From: Hyphomicrobiales bacterium
GTDB taxonomy: Bacteria; Pseudomonadota; Alphaproteobacteria; Rhizobiales; Rhizobiaceae
Assembly: GCA_900472395.1 (NCBI GenBank)
Contig: UCHV01000024.1
Coordinates: 156,708-220,707, forward strand
Length of the DNA: 64,000 nt
Reading direction: 5' to 3'
Shown: positions 35,323 to 44,210 of the stretch, piece by piece
Layout: each line of letters begins with the position of its first letter
Numbering within the stretch: position 1 is the stretch's first letter
Translations under genes and position numbers: made by a program
Notes under the pieces: generated by a model
What the model saw: the letters and a program-made list of their open reading frames with translations, nothing else
Database searches by the model: none
What the model was told of the DNA's origin: nothing

Positions 35323-36575
35323 TGGGCCATCGCCTGCTTTGCCGCATCGGCGATGCTTTGCATTGCCTCATCGACGGTGAGCTGACCCTTGGCTGCGCTG
35401 TTGATTGCCGTGTTCACGCCGCTGGAAAACTGCGGATACCAGGGAGGCGTCCCTTGGGGAAACAGCGCTTCGACAGTCTTGGACTGGTCGACGAGCGCAT
35501 CGCCGCTGTTCAGTTTGCCTTCGCTGTTCAGTTCGGCGAGGGCTGTCGTTCGGGTCGGCAGAAAGCCGTTCTCGATGTTCTTTTTCTGGAATTGGCGGCT
35601 GGTGAACCATTTTACAAACGCGATAGCCGCGTCCTGGTTCTTGGAGACCTTCGGAATGCCAAGGGCTTCCGGCAGACCGAAGCTGCGCGTTTTTCCACTT
35701 GCGGTCGGCACCAAAATCGCTTCCGCTTGACCGGCAACCTTGGACTGCTTGGGGTCGTTCATCTGACCGAGACGGCCGGGTTCGCCTGAGATCATGATGC
35801 TCGTAAGGCCCTGCGCGAACATGCTTTCGTTGATCTGGCTGTCCTTCAGTCCGGTGGAGGCAGGATCGACAAGACCTTCCTTGAGCAGCATCAGTTCGAA
35901 GGCGAGAGCCTTGTAACCGGCCGAGTCAGGCGAGGTGAAGAGCGGGTTGAAATCCTTGTCGAAGAGTTCGCCGCCGAACGCCTTGGTCAGCAGATACCAA
36001 CTGGTCGAGGACCCTTCTGTTGCCGATAGCGGCAGACCCACCGGATATTTCGAAATGCCCTTTTCCTTCAGCTCCTTTGCCGCCGCGACCAGAGCGTCGA
36101 GGGTTTTAGGTGTTTCGGCAATGCCGGCATCGGCGAAATGCTTCTTGTTGATCAGCATCACACGGAAGTCGTTGGTGTAGGGAATACCGAGCAGCTTTCC
36201 ATCGACGGTGAAAATCTTGGACACGCCGATGTCTTCAATGGTCTCGGCATCGATTGCGTCATTGAGGGGCAGGTACCAATCCGCCGCCGCAAACTGGCCG
36301 GTCCACGACCAGTCGAACTCGGTGACATCGGCAGGTGCTGTACCGGCAACCAGCGCAGTCACCAGCTTTGGCCGAATATCGTCCCACGACAGGGTCTGGA
36401 GGTCGACGTGGATGCCGGTTTCGGCTTCGAAATCGGCGGCGATGTTCGGTCCCTGCGGCGATGGCATCAGGACCGTGATTGACTGGCCCGCCAGCGGCTT
36501 TGAATCTTGAGCAAACGACGGTATTGCAATCGCCACGGCGCCGGAGGCGAGTAGTGAGAAGATAATTCTGCGCAT
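35319..36575 (-). CDS. CUT1 sugar-binding protein (SBP family 1)
   Basis: Periplasmic binding protein of 418 residues with a signal peptide (MRRIIFSLLASGAVAIA, cleavage after SFA). It is the first transporter gene behind the kinase, 33 bases downstream of it, and overlaps the permease start. An AAGAAGGATGGG stretch upstream supplies the SD. The neighbouring kinase, SIS protein and GatZ suggest an amino sugar or galactoside ligand. Confidence 0.93.
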   Translation of the reverse strand: MRRIIFSLLASGAVAIAIPSFAQDSKPLAGQSITVLMPSPQGPNIAADFEAETGIHVDLQTLSWDDIRPKLVTALVAGTAPADVTEFDWSWTGQFAAADWYLPLNDAIDAETIEDIGVSKIFTVDGKLLGIPYTNDFRVMLINKKHFADAGIAETPKTLDALVAAAKELKEKGISKYPVGLPLSATEGSSTSWYLLTKAFGGELFDKDFNPLFTSPDSAGYKALAFELMLLKEGLVDPASTGLKDSQINESMFAQGLTSIMISGEPGRLGQMNDPKQSKVAGQAEAILVPTASGKTRSFGLPEALGIPKVSKNQDAAIAFVKWFTSRQFQKKNIENGFLPTRTTALAELNSEGKLNSGDALVDQSKTVEALFPQGTPPWYPQFSSGVNTAINSAAKGQLTVDEAMQSIADAAKQAMAQ

Positions 36576-36608
36576 GTTCCCATCCTTCTTGTTATTGAGG
36601 TAGTGAAT

Positions 36609-37565
36609 TCATGTCTGCGTCATCGCCGCATGTGATGATGCGGCGGTATGCTCGAGCCAGTCTTCATCCCGTGACCAGCCGAGAGTTTGGGCGGCAACCA
36701 AAAGGGCGCCGCCAATGGGGGGAAGTTTCGGTGCCGTAGCCGCCTTGCCGATGCTCTGTTCCAGGGCTTCAAGCAGGACGGCGCTGGAAAAGGTTCCGCC
36801 GGCATAGGTCCAGTCGCCATTGCCGTCGCAGCGGTCAGCTATGGCGTGGTAATGCCTGGCCAATTCACCGGCCGCCTGCTCCAAAAGTTGCCTTGATGGC
36901 TCATCGCCATCCCTTGCCGCACGATCGACAAGGCGTGCGAGTGCGGCAATGCCGGACCGGGGTTTGGCCAGAGCGCTCGCCCACCTGCCAAGGCCATTCA
37001 TTGCGTCGGCTTGGTCGATCTGCAGATGATCGAAGATAATGCGCGCCAGCGTCGTGGCCGGCGAGCGCCCGTCCAGGCTCTGGCTCACCAGATTGAGCGC
37101 GAGGCGCCCAATCCAGTAACTGCTGCCTTCGTCGCCGATAAGATCGCCCCATCCACCGGAACGGCTCGAATGTCCCGCACTGTCGCGGGCCCAGGCCATC
37201 GACCCTGTGCCGGAAAGAATAAGGATTCCCGCTTGCCCTGCAAACGCGCCAAAATGGGCGGCGTCGACGTCGTTGAGGATTGTTCTGCGCGCTGAAGGAA
37301 ACGCTGCGCGGATGGCATCCTCCTGCAAACGGGAGAGTTCTGCGACTTCACCGTAGGCGGGAAGGGCGGCCGCTACCGCGACAAGGTCGGGCTGATGGAC
37401 GAAAGGGGCAATGCTCCGTTCGAGCTCAGCGCGCCAATCAGGATTGTCCATCGGGTTGACCCCGGTGCCAACCGAAGTCTGCCGGATTTTTCCGCTTCTC
37501 TCTGCAAGTGAGACGATGATCTTGCTGCCACCACCATCGATGCCAAGGATCAGTTCGCCACTCAT
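36609..37565 (-). CDS. BadF/BadG-type N-acetylhexosamine/amino-sugar kinase
   Basis: ASKHA-fold kinase of 318 residues related to mammalian N-acetylglucosamine kinase. Phosphate-1 motif GIDGGGSKI is at the N-terminus; LSGTGSMAWA and GGWGDLIGDEGSSYWIG follow, typical of the BcrAD/BadF group. It probably phosphorylates galactosamine, GalNAc or a related sugar at position 6 before the SIS enzyme acts. The start overlaps the stop of the DeoR gene by four bases, so regulator and kinase are coupled. Confidence 0.9.
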   Translation of the reverse strand: MSGELILGIDGGGSKIIVSLAERSGKIRQTSVGTGVNPMDNPDWRAELERSIAPFVHQPDLVAVAAALPAYGEVAELSRLQEDAIRAAFPSARRTILNDVDAAHFGAFAGQAGILILSGTGSMAWARDSAGHSSRSGGWGDLIGDEGSSYWIGRLALNLVSQSLDGRSPATTLARIIFDHLQIDQADAMNGLGRWASALAKPRSGIAALARLVDRAARDGDEPSRQLLEQAAGELARHYHAIADRCDGNGDWTYAGGTFSSAVLLEALEQSIGKAATAPKLPPIGGALLVAAQTLGWSRDEDWLEHTAASSHAAMTQT

Positions 37566-38419
37566 TCCTGCACTCCGATCGCGACAAAGCTTGCGTCGAC
37601 GGAATGCTCGGTGAGCCGCTTGCGCCACTCGGAACTCATGGCCGCATCCGTAATCAGTCTGGCGTCACTGAGCGGCGCGACCTTGTAGGTGGCGGTGGTG
37701 CCGAACTTGGAGGCGTCGGCCAGCACATAACATTGGGCCGATCGGGTCAGCATGCGTCGGTTCAAGCTCGCCTCGGCGCTGTCGACGCTGTAAATCGCCA
37801 CATCAGGGCTGACGGCGCTGGCCCCAAGAAACAGTTGATCGAACCAGATTGTTTCCAGCATCGCTTCGGCCTGCGGGCCAACCATTGAGGCATTTTCACT
37901 GCGCAACTGTCCGCCGAGAAGCGTGATCTCAAGCGTCGGGACGTTCAGAAATTCCTGAGCGACAATGAGTCCGTTGGTGAAGATGCGAAGCGGCATCGGA
38001 TTAAGGCGGATAAGCCGCGCCAATTGCAGCACGGTGGTGCCGGCATCAAGAAAGATTGCAGTGCGGGGCGACAACGTTTCGTACGCGGCATTGGCGATTG
38101 CGCGCTTGGCGGCAAGCTGGCGCTTCTCGCGCTCCTGAAAGGCAAGTTCGACCGAGGAGCCTTCGGCAATGCGGGCGCCGCCATGCACGCGGTCGATCAC
38201 CCCGTTTTCCTCCAGGATTTGCAGATCCCGCCGGACAGTCGCCAGCGAAGCGCCGACGGCATCGGCAAGGTCCTGAATGGACGAAAAACCGTTTGCGTAA
38301 AGATGGCTGCGAATTCCATCCAGTCGGTCTGTCTTGACACCCCCGGCCTGCATTGCGTCCATCCCTTGTCCGCTCTCGATGGTTGAGCTTATTCCTGTAT
38401 TTCGATCATGGTCAATCAT
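37562..38419 (-). CDS. DeoR/GlpR-family transcriptional regulator
   Basis: Repressor of 285 residues. An N-terminal DeoR winged helix-turn-helix (LADAVGASLATVRRDLQILEENG) is followed by a phosphosugar-sensing domain (DAGTTVLQLARLI, FTNGLIVAQ, LGGQLRSENASMVGP). The first in-frame ATG (38419) has no SD. ATGs at 38362 and 38353 follow AAGGG and may be the true starts, removing ~20 leader residues. It is the first gene of the kinase/transporter/SIS/GatZ operon and likely responds to a phosphorylated intermediate. Confidence 0.92.
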   Translation of the reverse strand: MIDHDRNTGISSTIESGQGMDAMQAGGVKTDRLDGIRSHLYANGFSSIQDLADAVGASLATVRRDLQILEENGVIDRVHGGARIAEGSSVELAFQEREKRQLAAKRAIANAAYETLSPRTAIFLDAGTTVLQLARLIRLNPMPLRIFTNGLIVAQEFLNVPTLEITLLGGQLRSENASMVGPQAEAMLETIWFDQLFLGASAVSPDVAIYSVDSAEASLNRRMLTRSAQCYVLADASKFGTTATYKVAPLSDARLITDAAMSSEWRKRLTEHSVDASFVAIGVQE

Positions 38420-38463
38420 AATTGTGATTTATTTTGACGTTTTTTCGATCGGCCCGGAGGCGC

Positions 38464-38511
38464 GCACTTCGGGGCAAGTGCCCGCTCCGAGAAATCTCTG
38501 CTTTTGCAGAG
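38464..38511 (-). terminator. Tandem hairpins after melA
   Basis: CTCTGC/GCAGAG with a four-base loop (38496-38511) and GCACTT/AAGTGC (38464-38481) lie between the melA stop and the DeoR start. On the minus strand the first hairpin is followed only by ATTTC, so termination is probably partial, leaving some read-through into the DeoR operon. Confidence 0.45.
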
Positions 38512-38519
38512 GGATAGTT

Positions 38520-39836
38520 TTATTGGTACTTGGGCAGCAGATCGCCATGGGCCTCGATGAGGTCGTCCACCAGATGCCAGATCTGGTCCGGCGACAGCTC
38601 GGCGGACGTATGGGGATCGAGAAGCGCTGCCTGATAAATGCGATCGCGCTTGCCTGTGAGGGCTGCCTCCACCGTCAGTTCCTGAACCGAAACGCTGAGT
38701 TTCATCACGGCCGCGAGTTGCGACGGGATGCGGCCGATGCGTACCGGCTGGATGCCGTTTCGGTCCACATGGCACGGCACCTCGACAATGCATTCCGGCG
38801 GCAGGTTTTCGATCAGTCCGTTATTGGGCACGTTGCCATAGACAAGGGTCGGGCTTCCAGTCGTGGCAGCATGGATAATACCGGCTGCATATTCGTTGCT
38901 GCGGCAAACCTCGATCGGACGTTCGCCTTCAAGTTCCTTGCGAAGCGCATGCCAGTCGGCGATCTGGACCTCGCAACGACGAATGTACTCATCCAGCGGA
39001 ATGTTCAGCTGGTCGATAAGTTCGGGCTGGCGACCCTTGATGTACCAAGAGGTATATTCGGAGAAATGTTCGCTGGATTCGGTCACGAAATGGCCAAGTC
39101 TCTTCAGCACGTCGAAACGAACACGGTCGCCGACTGGCACACGCCCTTGCTCCGCCAAGGCCTTGAGGCGTGGATAGAGATCCACGCGGTTGCCATCGCG
39201 TTCCACCCTTTCGTATTTCAGGAAAAACGCCACATGGTTGATGCCGGCGGAAACGTAGTTGATGTTCGCGAAATCCTCTCCCAGGCATTCTGCAAGATGG
39301 CCGGCGGTGTGCTGCACGCTGTGGCAAAGGCCGACCGTGCGGATGGATGGAGCGATTTGCTTGATTGCCCAGCAGTTGATCGCCATCGGGTTCACATACT
39401 GCATCAACAGGGCATTCGGGCAGACCTCCTCCATGTCGCGGCAGATCGCTTCGAGCACAGGGATGGTGCGCAGCCCGCGGAAAATACCGCCGATACCGAG
39501 CGTGTCGGCAATTGTCTGCCGCAGGCCGTGTTTCTTCGGCACTTCGAAGTCGGTGACCGTCGCGGGCTTATAGCCACCCACCTGCATCATTAGAATAACG
39601 AAATCCGAACCGCGAAGGGCCTGGCGTCTGTCGAGGGTCGCTTCGATGCGCACGGCATCGAGCTTCAGTGCCTCGCAGATTCGACGTGTAACGATCTCGG
39701 ATGTTTTCAGGCGCTCCTGATCGATGTCGAAGAGGCTGATGACATAGTCATGATCGCTTGGTGTCGAGAGCACATCGCCGAGAATGTTCTGAGCGAAGAC
39801 GGTGCTGCCTGCACCGACCAGACAAATTTTTGGCAT
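38520..39836 (-). CDS. melA: GH4 family alpha-galactosidase (MelA-like)
   Basis: NAD- and metal-dependent glycosidase of 438 residues. The N-terminal Rossmann motif VGAGST (7-12) binds NAD. The GH4 metal-binding CHS motif is at Cys171-His172, and NH at 200-201 is the second family site. GH4 enzymes cleave by oxidation-elimination rather than by hydrolysis with two acids. GAGGGC precedes the ATG. It is divergent from an AraC regulator, the arrangement seen for melR-melA and rhizobial agpT-melA. Specificity for alpha-galactosides is likely, but GH4 also includes glucosidases and glucuronidases. Confidence 0.9.
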   Translation of the reverse strand: MPKICLVGAGSTVFAQNILGDVLSTPSDHDYVISLFDIDQERLKTSEIVTRRICEALKLDAVRIEATLDRRQALRGSDFVILMMQVGGYKPATVTDFEVPKKHGLRQTIADTLGIGGIFRGLRTIPVLEAICRDMEEVCPNALLMQYVNPMAINCWAIKQIAPSIRTVGLCHSVQHTAGHLAECLGEDFANINYVSAGINHVAFFLKYERVERDGNRVDLYPRLKALAEQGRVPVGDRVRFDVLKRLGHFVTESSEHFSEYTSWYIKGRQPELIDQLNIPLDEYIRRCEVQIADWHALRKELEGERPIEVCRSNEYAAGIIHAATTGSPTLVYGNVPNNGLIENLPPECIVEVPCHVDRNGIQPVRIGRIPSQLAAVMKLSVSVQELTVEAALTGKRDRIYQAALLDPHTSAELSPDQIWHLVDDLIEAHGDLLPKYQ

Positions 39837-39881
39837 GGGATAGCCCTCATATGGATTTCGTTGACACCAACGTGCATCATT

Positions 39882-39895
39882 GAATTCCGGAATTC
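39882..39895. promoter_or_regulatory. 14-base palindrome in the melA/araC divergent region
   Basis: GAATTCCGGAATTC is a perfect palindrome 46 bases upstream of melA. If the araC-type gene begins at the ATG 39904 or 39943, this site lies in its leader, where a regulator site would be expected. AraC proteins usually bind direct repeats, so another protein could be involved. Confidence 0.4.
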
Positions 39896-39903
39896 TTCCG
39901 GTT

Positions 39904-40785
39904 ATGGGCCTATTTAATCCCGGATCAACGCATGGGCGCGCGATGAGAGAAGAATTCTCCGAATTTATTGAATGGTCTGCTCCGTCTCACAGCTTTTTCA
40001 TAGAGCGTCACGTGGCAAGCGCTATGAGTGCCGCGCACTGGCATGACCATGTCGAGCTGAACATGCTGCTCGATGGCAGGATGACCTATCTGTTCAACGG
40101 GGGACAGGTGCAGATCGAGGCCGGACAACTCGCGCTTTTCTGGGCGGCAATCCCGCATCAGACGATTGTGGTATGCCCCGATGCCCCGGTGATCTGCATC
40201 TACCTGCCGCTCATTGATTTTCTCGGCTTGCCGCTCGACCAGTCCGCGCGTCAGGCAGTCATGCAGGGCGCATTCGTTAAGGAGCGTGTTGCAGGGCAGG
40301 GCACCAGTCTGACGGCGAGCCGATGGCTGGAGGAGTGGGAAACCGGTGCGGAGATTCGGCGGCAACTCGTGTGCGACGAGGTCAAACTCGCGGTTCGCCG
40401 CCTGATCCTTGATGAGGCTGGCGCACCGGCGCCTGCCGCCAGTTTCGGTGTGCCGCACAATCAAGCCGTCGGTCACGCCCAGCGTATTACAGCTGTGATC
40501 AACGAACGATATGACGAAGCACTGACTTTGACGTCGCTTTCAAAACTTGCGGGCGTGCATTCCGCAACTGCAAATCGCGCATTTCGAGATGTCTTGGGAA
40601 TTTCGGTCGTGGAATATCTCACGCGTTACCGTTTGGCGCGCGCCATGCAGCGACTCGCCGAAACGGATGACGGCGTCCTCGATATCGCACTCGACTGCGG
40701 CTTCGGCTCCAACTCGAGGTTCTACGAGATTTTCCGCCAGAGGACCGGAACGACGCCGCGCCAGTTTCGTGCGTCAACGCGCTAG
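39904..40785 (+). CDS. AraC-family transcriptional regulator (MelR/AgpT-like)
   Basis: Activator of about 293 residues. An N-terminal cupin domain (HWHDHVELNMLLDG, GQLALFWAAIPHQ) binds sugar. The C-terminal part carries two AraC helix-turn-helix motifs (LTSLSKLAGVHSATANRAFR and the DIALDCGFGSNSRFYEIFRQ region). The start is uncertain: TTG 39880, ATG 39904 or ATG 39943; none has a strong SD. It is divergent from the alpha-galactosidase gene and likely activates it in response to alpha-galactosides. Confidence 0.9.
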   Translation: MGLFNPGSTHGRAMREEFSEFIEWSAPSHSFFIERHVASAMSAAHWHDHVELNMLLDGRMTYLFNGGQVQIEAGQLALFWAAIPHQTIVVCPDAPVICIYLPLIDFLGLPLDQSARQAVMQGAFVKERVAGQGTSLTASRWLEEWETGAEIRRQLVCDEVKLAVRRLILDEAGAPAPAASFGVPHNQAVGHAQRITAVINERYDEALTLTSLSKLAGVHSATANRAFRDVLGISVVEYLTRYRLARAMQRLAETDDGVLDIALDCGFGSNSRFYEIFRQRTGTTPRQFRASTR

Positions 40786-40790
40786 ATCAC

Positions 40791-40802
40791 TTCACCGGTG
40801 AA
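40791..40802 (+). repeat. Palindrome after the AraC gene
   Basis: TTCACCGGTGAA is a perfect 12-base palindrome five bases after the regulator stop. There is no T-run and no loop to speak of, so a terminator role is doubtful. It may be chance or a binding site. Confidence 0.3.
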
Positions 40803-40959
40803 AGAGGCAACGATTCGCAAAACGAGATCGCTGAATGAAGCGGGAAGATTGCGGGGGCGGGTTACATCACGAAGCAATATCGAGATATTCAATCATTTAG
40901 GAAGCGTAGCTTTGATGTATAGCGAGTCGAAGGTTCGGTACCGCTCAAGGTCTGAGCCT

Positions 40960-41973
40960 CTACGGGCTTGCGTGATCTAACAATTTCGCTCGCTTTGGCG
41001 CGGGGCCCGATGATCGCCTCTCGACAAAGGTCGACGCGATAAGAATGCGTTTCGCGTGCACCGGCTGGCCCCGCGTTTCGATACGTTCGAGTAAAAGCCG
41101 CATTGCTGCCGCACCCATTTCTATGCCTTGGACCTTGATCGTAGTAAGGTGGGGAGAGATCTGCGTAGCAGCGGAGAAGTCGCCGAAGCCGACGACCGAC
41201 ATGTCCTCCGGGATGCGGTAGCCCCGCGCCAGGAGTTCGGAAACGGCGGTGAGCGCCAGTCCGTCATGGGCGCAGAACAACGCCGTCGGAGCAATGCCGG
41301 CATTGTGAAGCTTTCGCAGCGCAGGGATGAAGCCTCCATCCTCTTCAAACTGCAGATGATGCAGCCGTGCTTCGGTATGCTGCTCGAGACTCTCCCGCAA
41401 ACCGTGAAAGCGCTCCATCCGGCCGCGATACCCTTCCTCGCCCTGCAGGAAAGCAATGTCCCGATGCCCTAGCCCGATCAAATAGTCGCCAACAGCGATG
41501 CCCGCTTCATGATCCGTTCCGCCGACATGATCTGCCTGTTCGAGAGGGGCGACCCAACCGAGCCGCACGACCGGGACGGCGGATGACTTCAGTATATCGA
41601 GGGTCCTTTGCTCATGGGGACCGACGAGAATGATACCCGCGCTGTCCTTCGCCATCGTTTCCACCCTATTGGCGTCGTGCGTCCATTGTAGGCGAACAGG
41701 CTGACCGAGACGATGCGCTTCCCGTTGCATACCGTCCTGCAGCATCGTGCGTAGTTCGTAGCTGACGTTGTCGACCCGATCGTGGAAAATCAACGTGATC
41801 TCGCGCTGTTCTTCAACAGGCCTCGCACGGAGATATCCCAGTTTTTCAGCAGCATCTTCGACGCGTTTCCGGGTCGCGTCGCTAACGCCGGGCTTTCCCG
41901 AGAGAGAACACGACACCGCGAATTTGGACAGGCCTGTGTGGTTGGCGATGTCCTGCAATGTAACCCGGCCCAT
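40960..41973 (-). CDS. LacI-family transcriptional regulator
   Basis: Repressor of 337 residues with an N-terminal LacI HTH (LQDIANHTGLSKFAVSCSLSG), hinge and periplasmic-binding-like effector domain (PTALFCAHDGLAL, EDMSVVGFGDF). The usual Arg after Val-Ser in the recognition helix is Cys here, compared with VSRALSG in the other LacI protein of the window. ATG 41973 follows GAGG at good spacing. It is divergent from the SBP-5/glycosidase/dipeptide-type transporter operon and is its likely repressor. Confidence 0.93.
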   Translation of the reverse strand: MGRVTLQDIANHTGLSKFAVSCSLSGKPGVSDATRKRVEDAAEKLGYLRARPVEEQREITLIFHDRVDNVSYELRTMLQDGMQREAHRLGQPVRLQWTHDANRVETMAKDSAGIILVGPHEQRTLDILKSSAVPVVRLGWVAPLEQADHVGGTDHEAGIAVGDYLIGLGHRDIAFLQGEEGYRGRMERFHGLRESLEQHTEARLHHLQFEEDGGFIPALRKLHNAGIAPTALFCAHDGLALTAVSELLARGYRIPEDMSVVGFGDFSAATQISPHLTTIKVQGIEMGAAAMRLLLERIETRGQPVHAKRILIASTFVERRSSGPAPKRAKLLDHASP

Positions 41974-42042
41974 GACCAACCTCATCGTCAGACCGGCCTG
42001 CCGGTCGTGGAAACAAAATTCAACATAACGCTTTACCTAACA

Positions 42043-42054
42043 TATTACATAATA
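42043..42054. promoter_or_regulatory. Candidate operator in LacI/SBP-5 divergent region
   Basis: TATTACATAATA is an inverted repeat inside the A/T-rich 205-base gap between the LacI start and the SBP-5 start. Flanking CTAAC repeats occur at 42036-42040 and 42058-42062. This gap must hold both promoters. Which of these bases the repressor contacts cannot be told. Confidence 0.35.
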
Positions 42055-42178
42055 CAAGCTAACAAAATGTAAGAGATAAAAGCTGTCTTGGAGATGGGCA
42101 TTTTTTTGTGAACGTGGCGGGACCGATCCTGAGGAGGGGAGGCCATCCTTGCTGCGACGTGTATGGAGGAGGAAAGTC

Positions 42179-44107
42179 ATGCAAGGATATAGTCGCCGCG
42201 CGTTTCTGGCCGCGAGTACTGCCGCTGTTTTTATGCCTGCAATGTCCGCGCTCGCGCAGGTAGCTCCTGCAAGGGAACCGTCCATGCTGGATGCCTTGGT
42301 CAAGGCAGGGAACCTTCCCGCAGTCGCAGATCGCCTGCCGATCAACCCACTCGTCGTAACGCCTCTTGATCGCGTCGGCACCCATGGGGGTGACTGGAAC
42401 AGCGCGATCGTCGGTGGTGGATCCCTATCGATGCTGTTTCGCTACCAAGCCTACGAGCCTCTTGTTCGTTATGCGCCGGATTGGTCGGGTGTGGTGCCGA
42501 ACGTCGCAGAGCATTTCGAAAGCAATGCCGATGCAACCGAATTCACTTTCAGGCTTCGCAAGGGCATGAAGTGGTCGGACGGAGAGCCTTTCACCACCGA
42601 CGACATCCTGTTCTGGTACGAAGATATCTTCAATTATGATGGCCTGAACGACGTTGGTCAGAACCATCTGCGGGCCGGCGGCAAAAAGGCGCGCTTCGAG
42701 GCTGTCGACGACGTCACGTTCAAGGTGATCTTCGCCGCTCCCAACGGACTTTTCCCACTTCGACTGGCTTGGGCTAACGACGACCAGACGACGCGTGCGC
42801 CCAAGCATTACCTCAAGCAGTTCCACATAAAATATAATCCAGACGCCGAGCAGCAGGCAAAGGCCAAGGGGGCGTCAGGCTGGATCCAGCTGTTCCAGCG
42901 TGAAGCGGGTCTCGTCGTCGACAACGAGTTCTTCCAGAACTCGCAGCGCCCGGTCATCCATGCCTGGAAAATGGCAATCGCGCCGGGGCAGAGCACCGAC
43001 CGCGCGGTTGCCGAGCGCAACCCCTATTATTGGAAAGTCGATACCGAGGGCAATCAATTGCCTTACCTCGATCGCATCGTTTACCAAATGGTGGCCGATG
43101 CCCAGGTCCTGCTGTTGAAGGCCATGCAGGGCGAGATTGACCTGATGGACCAGTACATAGCCACCCCAGCAAACCGCGCAGTGCTTTACGATTCCCAGGA
43201 GCAGGGCAAGTTCGGCCTTTATACGCTGACCTCGACCGAAACCAACGAGATGGTCTTCCAACTCAACCTCAACCATCCGGACCAAGCCAAGCGCAAGCTT
43301 TACAGCAACAAGGACTTCAGGGCGGCACTGTCGATGGCGCTGGACCGTCAGGCCATCATCGACACAGTGTTCATCGGTCAGGGGACAATCTCGCAGCCCG
43401 CCATTCGGGCGGATGACCCGCTCTACAACGAGCGCCTGGCCACCCAATTCACCCAGTACGATCCCGATGCCGCCAATGCCCTCCTAGACAAGATTTTGCC
43501 GAACAAGGATGGTGAGGGTTTCCGGCAGGACGAAAATGGCAAGCGGGTGACGATCATATTTGAGATCGACCAGGCGCGCGCAACATTTCTTGACATCTTC
43601 CAGCTGGCGTTGCCGATGTTCCAGGCGGTGGGCGTCGATGTGCAGATGCGCAGCATGGACCGCTCCCTGTGGGAGGTTCGGGTTCGCCAGGGCATCGAGT
43701 TTGACGGCACCGCGCATCGCTTTGGTGGCAATGGCGGCATCGCGGCCATCCTCGACCCGCGCTACTTCATCCCCAACACGACCGAAGCCCTGTACGCCAA
43801 GGGCTGGCAGCTGTGGTACCGCGACCCGGCATCAAAAGGGGCCGTGGAACCACCTCAGCCGGTCAAGGATGCGTTGGAAAGATATGACCGCGTGCTCGGC
43901 TCGCCGGATCCGGAGGTGCAACGCAAGCTGATGGCAGAAATTCTCGAGATCGCCGCCGACGAGTTCTATGTCTTCGGCGTCTGCCTGCCGAGCGACAGTT
44001 ACGGCGTGGTGCGCAACGACATGCAGAACGTCCCCAAGACGATGCCGAACTCCTGGGGTTATCCGACGCCGGGACCTGCGAACCCCGAGACCTTCTTCAA
44101 GGCCTGA
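42179..44107 (+). CDS. ABC transporter substrate-binding protein, family 5 (DppA-like), Tat-exported
   Basis: Periplasmic binding protein of 642 residues. A twin-arginine signal (SRRAFLAAS, cleavage after ALA) is followed by SBP-bac-5 features: EPLVRYAPDWSGVVPNVAE, FTFRLRKGMKWSDGEPFTTDD and LSMALDRQAIID. GGAGGAGGAAAG precedes the ATG 42179; 10 extra in-frame codons upstream were rejected. The 640-residue length is longer than peptide binders (~530) and matches rhizobial family 5 proteins that bind oligosaccharides such as alpha-galactosides (AgpA type). The glycosidase-like gene next door supports a carbohydrate ligand. Confidence 0.9.
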   Translation: MQGYSRRAFLAASTAAVFMPAMSALAQVAPAREPSMLDALVKAGNLPAVADRLPINPLVVTPLDRVGTHGGDWNSAIVGGGSLSMLFRYQAYEPLVRYAPDWSGVVPNVAEHFESNADATEFTFRLRKGMKWSDGEPFTTDDILFWYEDIFNYDGLNDVGQNHLRAGGKKARFEAVDDVTFKVIFAAPNGLFPLRLAWANDDQTTRAPKHYLKQFHIKYNPDAEQQAKAKGASGWIQLFQREAGLVVDNEFFQNSQRPVIHAWKMAIAPGQSTDRAVAERNPYYWKVDTEGNQLPYLDRIVYQMVADAQVLLLKAMQGEIDLMDQYIATPANRAVLYDSQEQGKFGLYTLTSTETNEMVFQLNLNHPDQAKRKLYSNKDFRAALSMALDRQAIIDTVFIGQGTISQPAIRADDPLYNERLATQFTQYDPDAANALLDKILPNKDGEGFRQDENGKRVTIIFEIDQARATFLDIFQLALPMFQAVGVDVQMRSMDRSLWEVRVRQGIEFDGTAHRFGGNGGIAAILDPRYFIPNTTEALYAKGWQLWYRDPASKGAVEPPQPVKDALERYDRVLGSPDPEVQRKLMAEILEIAADEFYVFGVCLPSDSYGVVRNDMQNVPKTMPNSWGYPTPGPANPETFFKA

Positions 44108-44119
44108 TCACACCGTCTT

Positions 44120-44145
44120 GTCCCTGTCCTGAAAAGGTCCGGGAC
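44120..44145 (+). repeat. Intercistronic stem-loop after the SBP-5 gene
   Basis: GTCCC/GGGAC outer arms and CCT/AGG inner arms enclose a GAAA tetraloop, with a 3x3 internal loop. It lies 13 bases after the binding-protein stop and has no T-run. As at 25522-25543, it is positioned to protect binding-protein mRNA. Confidence 0.55.
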
Positions 44146-44210
44146 GTGTACTTAAACCTGTTGCACGTGCCCCACGGCGCGAAGGCACCCTATTGCCATG
44201 GAAAGACCAT

